Shown: positions 1 to 7,719, counted from the first letter of the stretch. The stretch: DNA of 8,815 bases from Acidobacteriota bacterium (GCA_021799405.1 JAJZAL010000215.1:1-8815); one strand, 5' to 3'. Numbers and translations: made by a program. Notes: generated from the letters alone by a model not told the origin.

Positions 1-300
1 AAAATCATAGATTCCGTTGGTTCCGGCATATTGGCTCAACATGATACTTGCGCGGCTGGCGCAGCAAATCGGCGTGGTACAAAAATGATTCTCGAAGATG
101 ACCCCTTCGTGACCAAGACGGTCCAGCTGCGGCGTTTGGATAATACGATTTCCCATGCAGCCTAGTGCATCCCAACGATGATCGTCTCCTAGCATAAGGA
201 GAATATTCGGGCGCTTACCTTTATCAACCGATTGGGCCGCGCGCGCCCGACCCATAATCGTGGTAGCCGCGGCCATTTCTACAAACTCTCGCCGAGTCAT
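1..300 (-). CDS. Sulfatase (arylsulfatase family), Tat-exported, N-terminal part only
   Basis: This is the first 100 residues of a formylglycine-dependent sulfatase; the gene continues past base 1. Such enzymes hydrolyse sulfate esters, here probably in the periplasm. The N-terminus MTRREFVEMAAATT carries a twin-arginine motif (T-R-R-E-F-V), a short apolar stretch and a possible cleavage site near ARA-AQ. After it comes the usual opening strand RPNILLMLGDD, whose Asp39-Asp40 are expected calcium ligands, followed by W43 and D44. The modification motif is C79-C80-A81-S82-R83, matching C-x-(P/A)-S-R, so Cys79 should become formylglycine. The ATG at 300 has AAGGA (307-311) at 6 bases; an in-frame ATG at 306 with AAGGAG (317-322) at 10 bases is the alternative. 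It begins about 40 bases after the receptor gene with no terminator between, so co-transcription is likely. Family assignment is firm; the substrate is unknown. Confidence 0.9.
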   Translation of the reverse strand, partial: MTRREFVEMAAATTIMGRARAAQSVDKGKRPNILLMLGDDHRWDALGCMGNRIIQTPQLDRLGHEGVIFENHFCTTPICCASRASIMLSQYAGTNGIYDF

Positions 301-340
301 TGCCATTCCTTTTCATCTCCTTGCCACGTGACGACCTACA

Positions 341-3300
341 CTACCATATCAACCGGCCAGCCAATTGGATTTCGCGCGGTGGGCCCGTTGTAGATACACG
401 GCCGAATGTCACGCTCCCTGTATTGCTATCCGGAAGTCCAAAATTGGCATGGTTGAAGGCATTGAAGAAATCTCCTTCCAGTTCAAAGTGAAGCTGCTCA
501 AAAATCGGGAAGATCTTCGCTGCGCTAATATCGCTCCTGTCAACACCCGGGCCGAACAAAACCCCGCGCGGCGATGTGCCGAAATAACCTGGGCTCGGTG
601 TCGCGAAGCAGGCTGTTTTGAAGTCAACAAATCCATTTGTGCGCAGATTGCTGCTGAAATGGCTGTCTTGTCCGTTACATAAGCGATTTGCGCGAACCTG
701 AGTAAAAGGTGCGCCTGTGTTATTCGGAGAAGTGACGGTGAAAGCCGTGCCATTAGAAAACGTCGTAATATCACTCAGCCGCCAGCCACCCACGAATGCG
801 TCAGCCAGTCGAGGCATGTTTGCGCCAAATGCTCTCCCGCGTCCGTACGGAATTTCGTAGATCGCGGACACTACGAATTGCTGAGGAATATCGTAAGAGA
901 CCGGCCCTTTATCGCAACTGCGGCACGAGGCAATCTGATTGACTGTTGAGGTTGCGGTCTCCCATGCATCGCTGAGGGTCTTCGAGTAGGTATAGTTGGC
1001 AAGGATGGTTAGCCCCTTGGAGTACTGATGCTGGTATTTAAGAATCAGGGCCTCGTAACTCATGTTCCCATTATTGTTGGAATAGAGTATGAATCCATAT
1101 CTAGGATACGGCTTCAGATTATTGTTGCAGAATAGATTGGCGCTGACGGCACATTGATTAGCATCATAGCGGTTCTGTTGATCATGGGCGCTATTCCCGA
1201 CGTAGTCAGCTTCAATAACATCGTTCCTTCCAAATGTATGCTGCACTGACATGGTCCATTGGGTTTCGTAAGGGTTGCGATTATAGGGATTGACTGCGAA
1301 CGGAGTAAATCCCTTTGGAAGGTTCTGTGCAAAATTATTGTCAAGCGGAGGCAATGGAAGCACAGGAAACACATCATCCGCGGGTGTGGAATTGCCGAAT
1401 GTATAAGTGGGTAGAGGAGAAAACTGGCTGTTTGTAAATGACAATGACTTCTCAAAGGGAGGAGCGAGATAGGTGAACTGTGTTTCCAGAAGGCCCCACT
1501 GCTCGTAATACATTCCAGCCCCTGCGCGCACCACAGTATTTTTCACAAATGACGGTTCCCATGCGAACCCCAATCTCGGCGTGAAACTGGTGTAATCGGG
1601 TTGAATTACCTGCGGGCTTACTTGTCCCAACGCAGCGTATTCCAGGAGTCCAGTTGAAAAATTGAAGACGTGCGGGATTTTTGCGTCAGGCCCCTCTGGA
1701 TTCGGTATGGTCGAGTAATCCCAAGAGATGCCATAGTTCACAGTGAAGTTCGGCTTCATACGCCACGAATCCTGAAAATAAGGATTGAACATCGTAGACC
1801 GATAATGCATCGGCTGAAAGCCAACCACCGTACCCGACACCGGCATTCCCAGGAGAAAGTCAGCAAGGGCATTGCCTGTTCCGGAGACGGGCGCCGGGCC
1901 GTTTTCACCAGGCGCAAGCTGCGCTGTGAATATAGGAGAAAATATTAAGTTTCCATGAGAGTTCGCATTTGCATTCTCCTGGACGGATCGCATGTAGTCG
2001 AGGCCCATACCAAATGCAATGTTATGGGTTCCCCGGGTATAGTCCAGCGCTTCGTCAATTTGATAACTGTTATCCGTATTGCCGATAATCCCTGTCGGAT
2101 CACCGAATCCTGTGTAACCATTCAAAGTGATTCCTGGAATTCCATGCTGATCAACTGTCCCGGGGATGCCCAATTGCGTTTCCAGCGCCGGGCCTTGCTC
2201 TCCCTGGCTTTCCTCCGCTACCTGGTCACGGTCCCATCCGATGCGCAGGATGTTCACCATGTTCGGCCCAAGCACCCACGTATGTTGCACCGCAACGAGG
2301 TCCGATACCAGTGGATAGCTCGCGCCAGCCAGTGGCATCAGAGCACTATTCACGACAGGAGAGTTTTCATGTACCACTGTCGCATGCAAGGTTTGCTCCT
2401 GAGTCAGGGTAACATCGGTGCGAATCGTGAACTGGTTGTCGTTAAATGTATCCCGGGGATACCCAAATAGGTTGCTCGGGCGCTGCGTATAGCTGGAACC
2501 CGGCAGATAGTATGCAAGAAGGTTCTTAGAAAGTGGATTAATTAGACTCGGTGGAATAATATTGCCCGCAAATGGCTGCCGCGTTTGCGTTGTAGAGTTA
2601 TAACTATAGGGATTGTATAGAGTGATGTTTGATGATTCAGCGCTAAAATCGCCCTTGAGCATTGCCTGAGTCGGGGTAAACCCGGTTGCCACTAAATTCT
2701 GAATTTGTCGCGTGCCTTCATAGTTTGTGAAGAACCAGAGTCTATTTTTTCCATTTATCAATTTCGGTATAAGCACCGGCCCACCCAACGATATGCCAAA
2801 TTGGTTTCGGCGCAGAACCTCAGGAGCCGTCGCAAAAAAGCTCAATGCGTCAAAGGCTGTGTTTCTGGTGTAATCATAGGCTTCTCCGTGGAATTGATTG
2901 GTCCCGGATTTGGTTAAAACGTCAATTATGCCTGCGTTGGGACCTAAATCGGGCATGAAGAAGCCGAGTTCCATTTTGAATTGGTCGATTGCTGCGACAG
3001 ATTCATTTATCGACGAGTCGCCAATGCGCGATCCGCGTGTCGTAATCCCATCGATGAGATAGGTTGTTTCAAATTGGTTTGCCCCGGTGACACTGATAGA
3101 GAGATTACTATGACCTGTCTGGCTACCTACCATGTTCGACCCTCCCGTAGGCACCTGACTACCACCGATCAGCTGTGCCAATTGCAGGAAGTCGCGGCCG
3201 TTTAATGGAAGATCTTCAACTCGCTTATTGTCCATGACTGTGCCAAGGGCATCAGAAGTTGTATCCAGCAATGGTGTAGCACCCAGATCATTCACCACGA

Positions 3301-3703
3301 CTGACTGTTCTACCGTGCCAATCTGTAATTTCACATTTACCGTCGCGTGCTGATCGATAATGACCTGCACGTTCTGGATGGTCGCCGTAAGAAAGCCTTT
3401 CTGTTTTGCTATCACTGTATAGATGCCGGGCAATACCGCGGTAAATAGATATTCGCCGTGGCTATTTGTAGCCGTATTGCGGGCCGTGCCCCGCTGAGTG
3501 TCAATCAACTGCACGGCAACTCCTTGAATTCCCAGCGACGTTGGGTCTTGTACAATCCCACCGACGCTCGACGTTCCCAGTGATGTTTGTGCAGTAATAC
3601 TCAAAGAAAAGAGCAGAATCACTGTGAAGATCGTTGTCAAGCGCAGGAAAATCTTGTGCCGAACACCAGCCTTACCTGGCGATACTTGTATCTTCTTTTC
3701 CAT
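341..3703 (-). CDS. TonB-dependent receptor-like outer-membrane protein with carboxypeptidase-regulatory-like domain (Oar-type)
   Basis: A complete 1120-residue outer-membrane receptor of the size usual for this acidobacterial family. Residues 1-38 are a long signal peptide (basic start, hydrophobic core about 19-37, cleavage probably at SITA-QTS). Residues about 46-129 form a carboxypeptidase-regulatory/Cna-B-like beta domain (GGIVQDPTSLGIQGVAV, then HGEYLFTAVLPGIYTV). A plug-like region follows: DLPLNGRDFLQLAQL near 164-178, then IIDVLTKSGTNQFHGEAYDY at 259-278. The rest is beta-barrel with the family's FFNAFNHANFGLPD near the end, and the chain ends in Trp, as barrel proteins recognised by the Bam machinery often do. 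GGAGG (3712-3716) sits 8 bases before the ATG, and a good promoter lies further upstream. No SusD partner adjoins it. Uptake of an oligosaccharide is inferred from the glycosidase and sulfatase neighbours. The gene looks more AT-rich than the glycosidase gene. Confidence 0.93.
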   Translation of the reverse strand: MEKKIQVSPGKAGVRHKIFLRLTTIFTVILLFSLSITAQTSLGTSSVGGIVQDPTSLGIQGVAVQLIDTQRGTARNTATNSHGEYLFTAVLPGIYTVIAKQKGFLTATIQNVQVIIDQHATVNVKLQIGTVEQSVVVNDLGATPLLDTTSDALGTVMDNKRVEDLPLNGRDFLQLAQLIGGSQVPTGGSNMVGSQTGHSNLSISVTGANQFETTYLIDGITTRGSRIGDSSINESVAAIDQFKMELGFFMPDLGPNAGIIDVLTKSGTNQFHGEAYDYTRNTAFDALSFFATAPEVLRRNQFGISLGGPVLIPKLINGKNRLWFFTNYEGTRQIQNLVATGFTPTQAMLKGDFSAESSNITLYNPYSYNSTTQTRQPFAGNIIPPSLINPLSKNLLAYYLPGSSYTQRPSNLFGYPRDTFNDNQFTIRTDVTLTQEQTLHATVVHENSPVVNSALMPLAGASYPLVSDLVAVQHTWVLGPNMVNILRIGWDRDQVAEESQGEQGPALETQLGIPGTVDQHGIPGITLNGYTGFGDPTGIIGNTDNSYQIDEALDYTRGTHNIAFGMGLDYMRSVQENANANSHGNLIFSPIFTAQLAPGENGPAPVSGTGNALADFLLGMPVSGTVVGFQPMHYRSTMFNPYFQDSWRMKPNFTVNYGISWDYSTIPNPEGPDAKIPHVFNFSTGLLEYAALGQVSPQVIQPDYTSFTPRLGFAWEPSFVKNTVVRAGAGMYYEQWGLLETQFTYLAPPFEKSLSFTNSQFSPLPTYTFGNSTPADDVFPVLPLPPLDNNFAQNLPKGFTPFAVNPYNRNPYETQWTMSVQHTFGRNDVIEADYVGNSAHDQQNRYDANQCAVSANLFCNNNLKPYPRYGFILYSNNNGNMSYEALILKYQHQYSKGLTILANYTYSKTLSDAWETATSTVNQIASCRSCDKGPVSYDIPQQFVVSAIYEIPYGRGRAFGANMPRLADAFVGGWRLSDITTFSNGTAFTVTSPNNTGAPFTQVRANRLCNGQDSHFSSNLRTNGFVDFKTACFATPSPGYFGTSPRGVLFGPGVDRSDISAAKIFPIFEQLHFELEGDFFNAFNHANFGLPDSNTGSVTFGRVSTTGPPREIQLAGRLIW

Positions 3704-3711
3704 TACAAATG

Positions 3712-3716
3712 CCTCC
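3712..3716 (-). promoter_or_regulatory. Ribosome binding site of the first receptor gene
   Basis: GGAGG on the minus strand lies 8 bases before the ATG at 3703, which fixes that start for the long signal peptide rather than an internal one. Confidence 0.7.
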
Positions 3717-3782
3717 AGTGTTGTGGGGAAATTGAGCCGTTCTATTTCGCAAGGGAATTAAAGCCCGTTGTTGTCGAGACGT

Positions 3783-3811
3783 ACTCTAGGCCGCATTTGC
3801 GCGTCTGTCAA
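3783..3811 (-). promoter_or_regulatory. Predicted sigma70-type promoter of the first receptor gene
   Basis: On the minus strand, TTGACA (3806-3811, a perfect -35 box) is followed after exactly 17 bases by TAGAGT (3783-3788, 4 of 6 matches to the -10 consensus). Transcription would start near 3776, giving a leader of about 73 bases before the ATG at 3703. It means the receptor and the sulfatase downstream can be transcribed independently of the glycosidase gene. The prediction rests on sequence only. Confidence 0.6.
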
Positions 3812-3876
3812 TACCTAGATTATTTCAGTAGGAACATAGCGGATCTAAAACATAGATAAAAAACGCGTTAACCCGA

Positions 3877-3896
3877 TAGATCTGTTTTGAGATCTA
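3877..3896. repeat. Perfect inverted repeat TAGATCT-N6-AGATCTA, possible operator
   Basis: Two perfect 7-base arms (3877-3883 and 3890-3896) flank a 6-base spacer, giving a 20-base dyad centred about 75 bases upstream of the predicted -35 box of the first receptor. The size and symmetry suit a dimeric DNA-binding protein. It does not look like an intrinsic terminator: the stem is AT-rich and the T run on the minus strand begins only about 13 bases after it. It does not resemble the repeated element near 7703 and 7814. Confidence 0.4.
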
Positions 3897-4001
3897 CGCT
3901 CCTTTTTGGGAATTTTTACGCGGAGTAATCGATTCGACGGGCTCGCAACGCGCAGGAAGTGGAATCCTTTACGGAGGCGGGAAGACGCGGAATGATGCAG
4001 A

Positions 4002-6317
4002 CTACATACGGGGCTCGCTGCCTATCCCTGCGCGTTGTGAACTTTTCTGTTCTGGCCCCAGATAGCTCGGTGCTGTGCGATGATTGACGGTGCTCTTCTG
4101 ATTTGCCATCTTTTCCTGGCTAATTACGAGAGGCTTTCCCGCGCTGGCGATGAACTTCAAATTCCCGTGTGCATCCGAGGTAAGCCGCTGTCCTGTAGAC
4201 AAGAAATACCGCTGCCCGGACATGAGTCCCTTGATGATAAACGAGCGTTCATTCGATCCGGGTACGGTCAACAAAATATGCGTTGGACTGAAATCAACGC
4301 GCAGGGCGCCCAGGTGCAACGAAAATTTGCGCTCGCCAAAAGGGCGAATTGCTACGCCCTGCAGACCCAGATGCACACCGTAGCGCATTTCGCGGAGCAC
4401 CATCGTGAAGACTTCCGGGTATTCGTGGTAGTAGCTGTTATGTGCCGGCTTTCCCACGGAGTCGTAGCGCTCAGGCAGCCAAACATCGTGTAGCAGGTCA
4501 TTTTCAATTTCCGTAAACATCGCGTCGAAGCTCGCGATGTCACCCATGCGCACACGCGCTGCCATGTCGAGCCACCATATGCGCGCCATAGCGACATCAG
4601 AGTCGCCATCGTTTTCTTTATAGCAGTCCCGTTTATCGTAGCGGCGTTCGGAAACCCAGGTACCGTAACCTCCGGGATGCACGTGGGGTCCGCTATCGAG
4701 CCGCCTGAGCAGGCTACGCGCGTCCGCCGCACCAGGCAATATTCCGAAGGCGAGGGCGGCGAAGTTGCCATCGTAATCGACAAAGTCGCGCGTGCTCCCA
4801 TCCGCGTGGCGCTCAGTTACAAAGTGGTCTTGGCCGTTCCATAAGTTGCGCAGTATTCCCTCGCGGAGCATTGTTCGCATCGCGAGATAACGCTTGGCCG
4901 TCACGGAATCTTCGCAAGAGGCCGCGACACCGCTCATACGACCCAAGAGGTAATATGTGAAAACATTGGTATCGAGGGTAAAGCCGCTACGGCGAAAAAC
5001 GTCGATAAAGAGCGGACCACTGGCACGCACCAGTTCTTCGCGTGGATTGTAGCGCGCCAATACCCAATCGGTGGCCATCCGCAGATGAGCATAGTGGGCG
5101 CGCAACCACTTCTCATTGCCCGTAGCGGTCACATATTCGATGGCCGCGAGAGTCCAGAAGATATTGGGTCCGGTCTGGCTCGAACCGGCAATTGACAGGA
5201 AGGTCGGATTACCGTTTACAAAATGGTGAGGAATCTGTCCATCCGGGAGCTGTGCGCCTTCGCTACGCTCCAGTATCCGGCGCGCTTCGCGCTGCAGCAA
5301 AGGATCACCCGAATAAGCAAGCGTGGTTACCGTCTCCCATGAATCCGGATCAAAGAAGTTAAAGGCATTGCCGTAAGGGCGTCCGGGGTGAGCGAGGGTG
5401 GGATATGCGCTGCCCGGTTCGGAGTATGAGCCGAGCACGCCCGCTGCCGAGGCATAGGTCGCTGTGAAGTAGGCGGCAATGCTGCGCGCTTGTGCATCGC
5501 TCATGCCATCCACACGGCTGTCCTTGCGATGCGCCGGGTAGGGAAGATCATTGGCGTAGAGGCTAAAGCCCAATCTGGAGCTTTTCGATCCTGTCGCCAG
5601 GAGTGCTGCGCGAGGGGTTCCATCCCGCCATTGATCGCGGATATCTGGTGCGATCTGCGCACGCAGGACAATCCCGCATTGCATTGCATTGTTGCCGGAA
5701 AGCAGGGAGGCCTCGCGCGGCGCGGTGACCGCATCAGGCACCAGTGCGACAGAGCCATTTCTACGGTCGATCGTGTAAAAGAGCCTCAGGGGATTAGTAG
5801 AATTAAAGTACTGGCTCTGCCCGGCCACATATTGCACGCCCCCCCGCTGAAAGATGCCGAGCAGGAACCACTGCCGTAACATCAGGCGAATGTAATCAGT
5901 GCTATTCGGCAGGACAGCTTCGACATGGACGCCGCGATCGCGCTGATGCAGGCTCACAATCAACCGTACCGGCCGGCCGTCCGGACCCCAGCGAAAGGAT
6001 ACGGAGGCTCGTTGAGGATTCATCTGTGCGATTCGGACCGTTGCGGGTGCGCCGCCAGCATCGCCTTCGATGTCCATCCCTTCGCGTGATAGCAGATTCG
6101 CGCGGAAATGCCCCTGGCCTGTATGGTCAGCGGAAAGGCGCACCACACGATGCGAGGCGCAGTCAAATGTCAATTCGGTAAATCCATTGGAGAGCGTAAC
6201 CAGGTTTCCCAACCTCTGTACAGAGACACCAGGCTTGGCTTGCGCCGGCGTGAGATCACTCGCATGCGCAAGGTTCGCTACTGCGAATAAAAGCACGAGG
6301 CTCAGGGTACGGATCAC
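4002..6317 (-). CDS. Secreted six-hairpin ((alpha/alpha)6-barrel) glycoside hydrolase-like protein, family unassigned
   Basis: A 771-residue exported protein, probably a periplasmic glycosidase. Residues 1-19 are a type I signal peptide (MIRTLSLVLLFAVANLAHA). Residues about 25-260 look like an N-terminal beta-sandwich. From about 310 to 650 comes a helical region of six-hairpin type: FNFFDPDSWETVTTLAYSGD (319-338), LPDGQIPHHF (357-366), NIFWTLAAIEY (385-395), FTLDTNVFTYYLLGRM (446-461), DGDSDVAMARIWWLDMAARV (570-589) and YYHEYPEVFT (629-638). A beta domain at about 655-735 resembles the C-terminal sheet of rhamnosidase-type enzymes. Acidic candidates for catalysis include D323, D325, E328 and D449, but I cannot assign them or a CAZy family; GH78-like, GH63-like and GH94-like architectures are all possible. 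The start is GTG with ACGGAG 8 bases upstream. The last 35 residues are a polar, probably disordered tail. Context points to breakdown of a glycan together with the sulfatase. Confidence 0.8.
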   Translation of the reverse strand: MIRTLSLVLLFAVANLAHASDLTPAQAKPGVSVQRLGNLVTLSNGFTELTFDCASHRVVRLSADHTGQGHFRANLLSREGMDIEGDAGGAPATVRIAQMNPQRASVSFRWGPDGRPVRLIVSLHQRDRGVHVEAVLPNSTDYIRLMLRQWFLLGIFQRGGVQYVAGQSQYFNSTNPLRLFYTIDRRNGSVALVPDAVTAPREASLLSGNNAMQCGIVLRAQIAPDIRDQWRDGTPRAALLATGSKSSRLGFSLYANDLPYPAHRKDSRVDGMSDAQARSIAAYFTATYASAAGVLGSYSEPGSAYPTLAHPGRPYGNAFNFFDPDSWETVTTLAYSGDPLLQREARRILERSEGAQLPDGQIPHHFVNGNPTFLSIAGSSQTGPNIFWTLAAIEYVTATGNEKWLRAHYAHLRMATDWVLARYNPREELVRASGPLFIDVFRRSGFTLDTNVFTYYLLGRMSGVAASCEDSVTAKRYLAMRTMLREGILRNLWNGQDHFVTERHADGSTRDFVDYDGNFAALAFGILPGAADARSLLRRLDSGPHVHPGGYGTWVSERRYDKRDCYKENDGDSDVAMARIWWLDMAARVRMGDIASFDAMFTEIENDLLHDVWLPERYDSVGKPAHNSYYHEYPEVFTMVLREMRYGVHLGLQGVAIRPFGERKFSLHLGALRVDFSPTHILLTVPGSNERSFIIKGLMSGQRYFLSTGQRLTSDAHGNLKFIASAGKPLVISQEKMANQKSTVNHRTAPSYLGPEQKSSQRAGIGSEPRM

Positions 6318-6325
6318 TGCGTCGG

Positions 6326-6331
6326 CTCCGT
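6326..6331 (-). promoter_or_regulatory. Ribosome binding site fixing the GTG start of the glycosidase
   Basis: ACGGAG on the minus strand is 8 bases before the GTG at 6317. An ATG slightly upstream (22 bases before the GTG) is out of frame, so the GTG, which opens a clean signal peptide, is the right start. Confidence 0.65.
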
Positions 6332-6343
6332 AAGTACATGCTG

Positions 6344-6349
6344 ATCATA
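6344..6349 (-). promoter_or_regulatory. Possible -10 box for the glycosidase gene
   Basis: TATGAT on the minus strand matches 5 of 6 bases of the -10 consensus and would start transcription about 20 bases before the GTG. No good -35 box is present at the normal distance, so the promoter may depend on an activator, or the gene may be read from the regulator upstream (229-base gap without a convincing terminator). Confidence 0.25.
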
Positions 6350-6481
6350 ACGCATGAATCGAACGCAAAATTGAATGCTACGCGCCCGCATGGAATCCTC
6401 GCGCCTTCCCCCGATTCCCGTCAGTGCGGATGGTGTACAGATGACTCTACCTGGATCGGGCTATGTTAGCCGCTCTGCGCA

Positions 6482-6499
6482 CTCATGGAGATGCATGAG
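6482..6499. repeat. Short inverted repeat CTCATG-N6-CATGAG
   Basis: A perfect 6-base-pair dyad lies 48 bases after the regulator's stop codon, in the gap before the glycosidase. It lacks a following T run, so it is not a standard intrinsic terminator. It may be a weak hairpin or binding site, or chance. Confidence 0.2.
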
Positions 6500-6546
6500 C
6501 CGTCATTGCGCACAGGTAAAGCCGCAAATATATTCTGAAGCGCCAT

Positions 6547-7674
6547 TCAGTGCAGCGAGCCTGGATAGAGCCAGGTATCGTTCGGATAGATCTTGTCGAC
6601 ATTTTGCGGTGTAACCAGTTCATGCTGGATAAACACGGCAGGGGGTACGGGCTTCTTCTCCAGGATTTGCATGGCAAGCTTAATGAGATGTCCACCATAT
6701 GTCTCCGGAAAATAGGCAACTGACGCAATCAGACGAGTCGAAGGTCTCCGCATTTCGTGGCGAGCTTCAACATTGGCATCCTGACCCACGATCGAGCATT
6801 CCTCCTCAAGGCCCATCTCACGAAACGCCTGCAATGCAGCCAGCGCGGCGCTGTCGTTTACCGCACAGACCAACGTTCGCTGTGTTTTGCGGCGGTAGAG
6901 ATGTTTCCGGACAACATCGAGCGTAGCATCGAACTGACCACCCTTCGTGTCATAGTGGCAAACCTGAAATTGCTTGCTCCCTGGAAGAATCTCCAGCAGT
7001 CCGTCGCTCATGCCGGTCAATCGACTATTGAGCATCGGGCCTGCCGCATCCACTCCGAGATACATGACCTGCTCAGCCGTTGACTTCCAGTATTTAATCG
7101 CCCACCTACCCAGGTAACGGCCCGCCATCCGCCCAGCTTTGTAGTTGTCAGCGCCAAAGTAAATGGCGCCAGGGTGAGGAATATCCACGGCGATGAATGG
7201 GATTCCGGCGTTGGAGAATTGGACCCCGATCTGAGCGGCGACATCGTAGTTGATCTGGGAGTCGATAACGAGGTCTACCTTCTCCGCGATAAATCTCTCC
7301 GCGTTTTCAAGGGCAACGCGAGGGCTGAACTTGTTGTTGAGAACGAATAGATCGATGTTGGCCTCGCTTGCGGCTCTCATCAGGCCATCCGTTACCATGC
7401 CCGTAAATGGCAGCAGCGTGCTTTGGGATGCGTATCCGATGCGCAGTCTCCTGGAGCGAAGCGGCGGCAGAAGAGAACGGTAACCTGTGCGGCCGGACCG
7501 GTCGAGCAAACCGACCTCCACGAGGGTCTCCAAGATGCGAAAAGCTGTCGCTTTGTTGAGCCGTGCACGCTCCGCCACCGTTCGCAGCGCGAGAATTTCC
7601 GTTGGCGACGAGAACGCACGCAAAACCGCCGCCGCGCGGACAACCGACTGAACTGTATAGGAACGTTGGAGCAT
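6547..7674 (-). CDS. Hybrid transcriptional regulator: IclR-type winged helix fused to a LacI/RbsB-type sugar-binding domain
   Basis: A 375-residue predicted cytoplasmic regulator with an unusual domain pairing. Residues about 6-66 are an IclR-type winged helix-turn-helix: YTVQSVVRAAAVLRAF, then LRTVAERARLNKATAFRILE, with the recognition helix near 40-51 and the wing near 58-66. From about 77 to 360 the chain looks like a type I periplasmic-binding fold as in LacI-family sensors and ribose/xylose-binding proteins: LRIGYASQ at the first strand, ENAERFIAEKVDLVIDSQ, AGIPFIAVDIPHPGAIYFGADN, YKAGRMAGRYLGRW, VCAVNDSAALAALQAFREMG, IVGQDANVEARHEM. It has no signal peptide, so it is a DNA-binding sensor rather than a transport protein. 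The ATG at 7674 is preferred because the IclR domain starts there and a predicted promoter starts transcription near 7711. GTG at 7689 is possible; the Shine-Dalgarno site is weak for either. It probably senses a sugar from the locus's substrate. Confidence 0.88.
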   Translation of the reverse strand: MLQRSYTVQSVVRAAAVLRAFSSPTEILALRTVAERARLNKATAFRILETLVEVGLLDRSGRTGYRSLLPPLRSRRLRIGYASQSTLLPFTGMVTDGLMRAASEANIDLFVLNNKFSPRVALENAERFIAEKVDLVIDSQINYDVAAQIGVQFSNAGIPFIAVDIPHPGAIYFGADNYKAGRMAGRYLGRWAIKYWKSTAEQVMYLGVDAAGPMLNSRLTGMSDGLLEILPGSKQFQVCHYDTKGGQFDATLDVVRKHLYRRKTQRTLVCAVNDSAALAALQAFREMGLEEECSIVGQDANVEARHEMRRPSTRLIASVAYFPETYGGHLIKLAMQILEKKPVPPAVFIQHELVTPQNVDKIYPNDTWLYPGSLH

Positions 7675-7702
7675 CCTGTAGATTCTCACGGGGAAGAAAT
7701 TA

Positions 7703-7719
7703 GTTTCACAGAATGAAAT
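7703..7719. promoter_or_regulatory. Putative operator copy 1 (GTTTCACAGAATGAAAT)
   Basis: An imperfect inverted repeat, TTTCA-N5-TGAAA (7704-7718), overlapping the predicted -10 box and start point of the regulator gene. Its first 12 bases are repeated exactly at 7814-7825. Position and symmetry suit autorepression by the hybrid regulator. The assignment is inference. Confidence 0.55.

Larger units (their letters stand above)
3704..4001. other. Intergenic region between glycosidase and first receptor
   Basis: This 298-base stretch has no convincing gene; a small plus-strand open frame across it lacks a recognisable product. It holds the receptor's promoter and ribosome site, a perfect 7-base inverted repeat (3877-3896) and AT-rich patches with runs of A or T near 3857-3862 and 3903-3927. 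No GC-rich hairpin followed by a T tract was found after the glycosidase stop, so read-through from that gene into the receptor remains possible. Confidence 0.6.

Noticed and set aside
409..774. Minus-strand open frame of 121 codons
   Set aside because: It lies inside the receptor gene in another frame, has no recognisable domain and no good ribosome site; it is a shadow.
1955..2470. Plus-strand open frame of 171 codons
   Set aside because: It is antisense to the barrel-coding part of the receptor, and its translation is rich in Cys, His and Arg as expected of non-coding frames.
3877..3896. Reading the dyad as the glycosidase gene's intrinsic terminator
   Set aside because: The stem is AT-rich and the T run on the minus strand is not adjacent to it.
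4352..4801. Minus-strand open frame of 149 codons
   Set aside because: It is embedded in the glycosidase gene, whose frame has clear domain motifs over the same bases.
6482..6499. Reading CTCATG-N6-CATGAG as the regulator's terminator
   Set aside because: Only six base pairs and no T tract on the minus strand.
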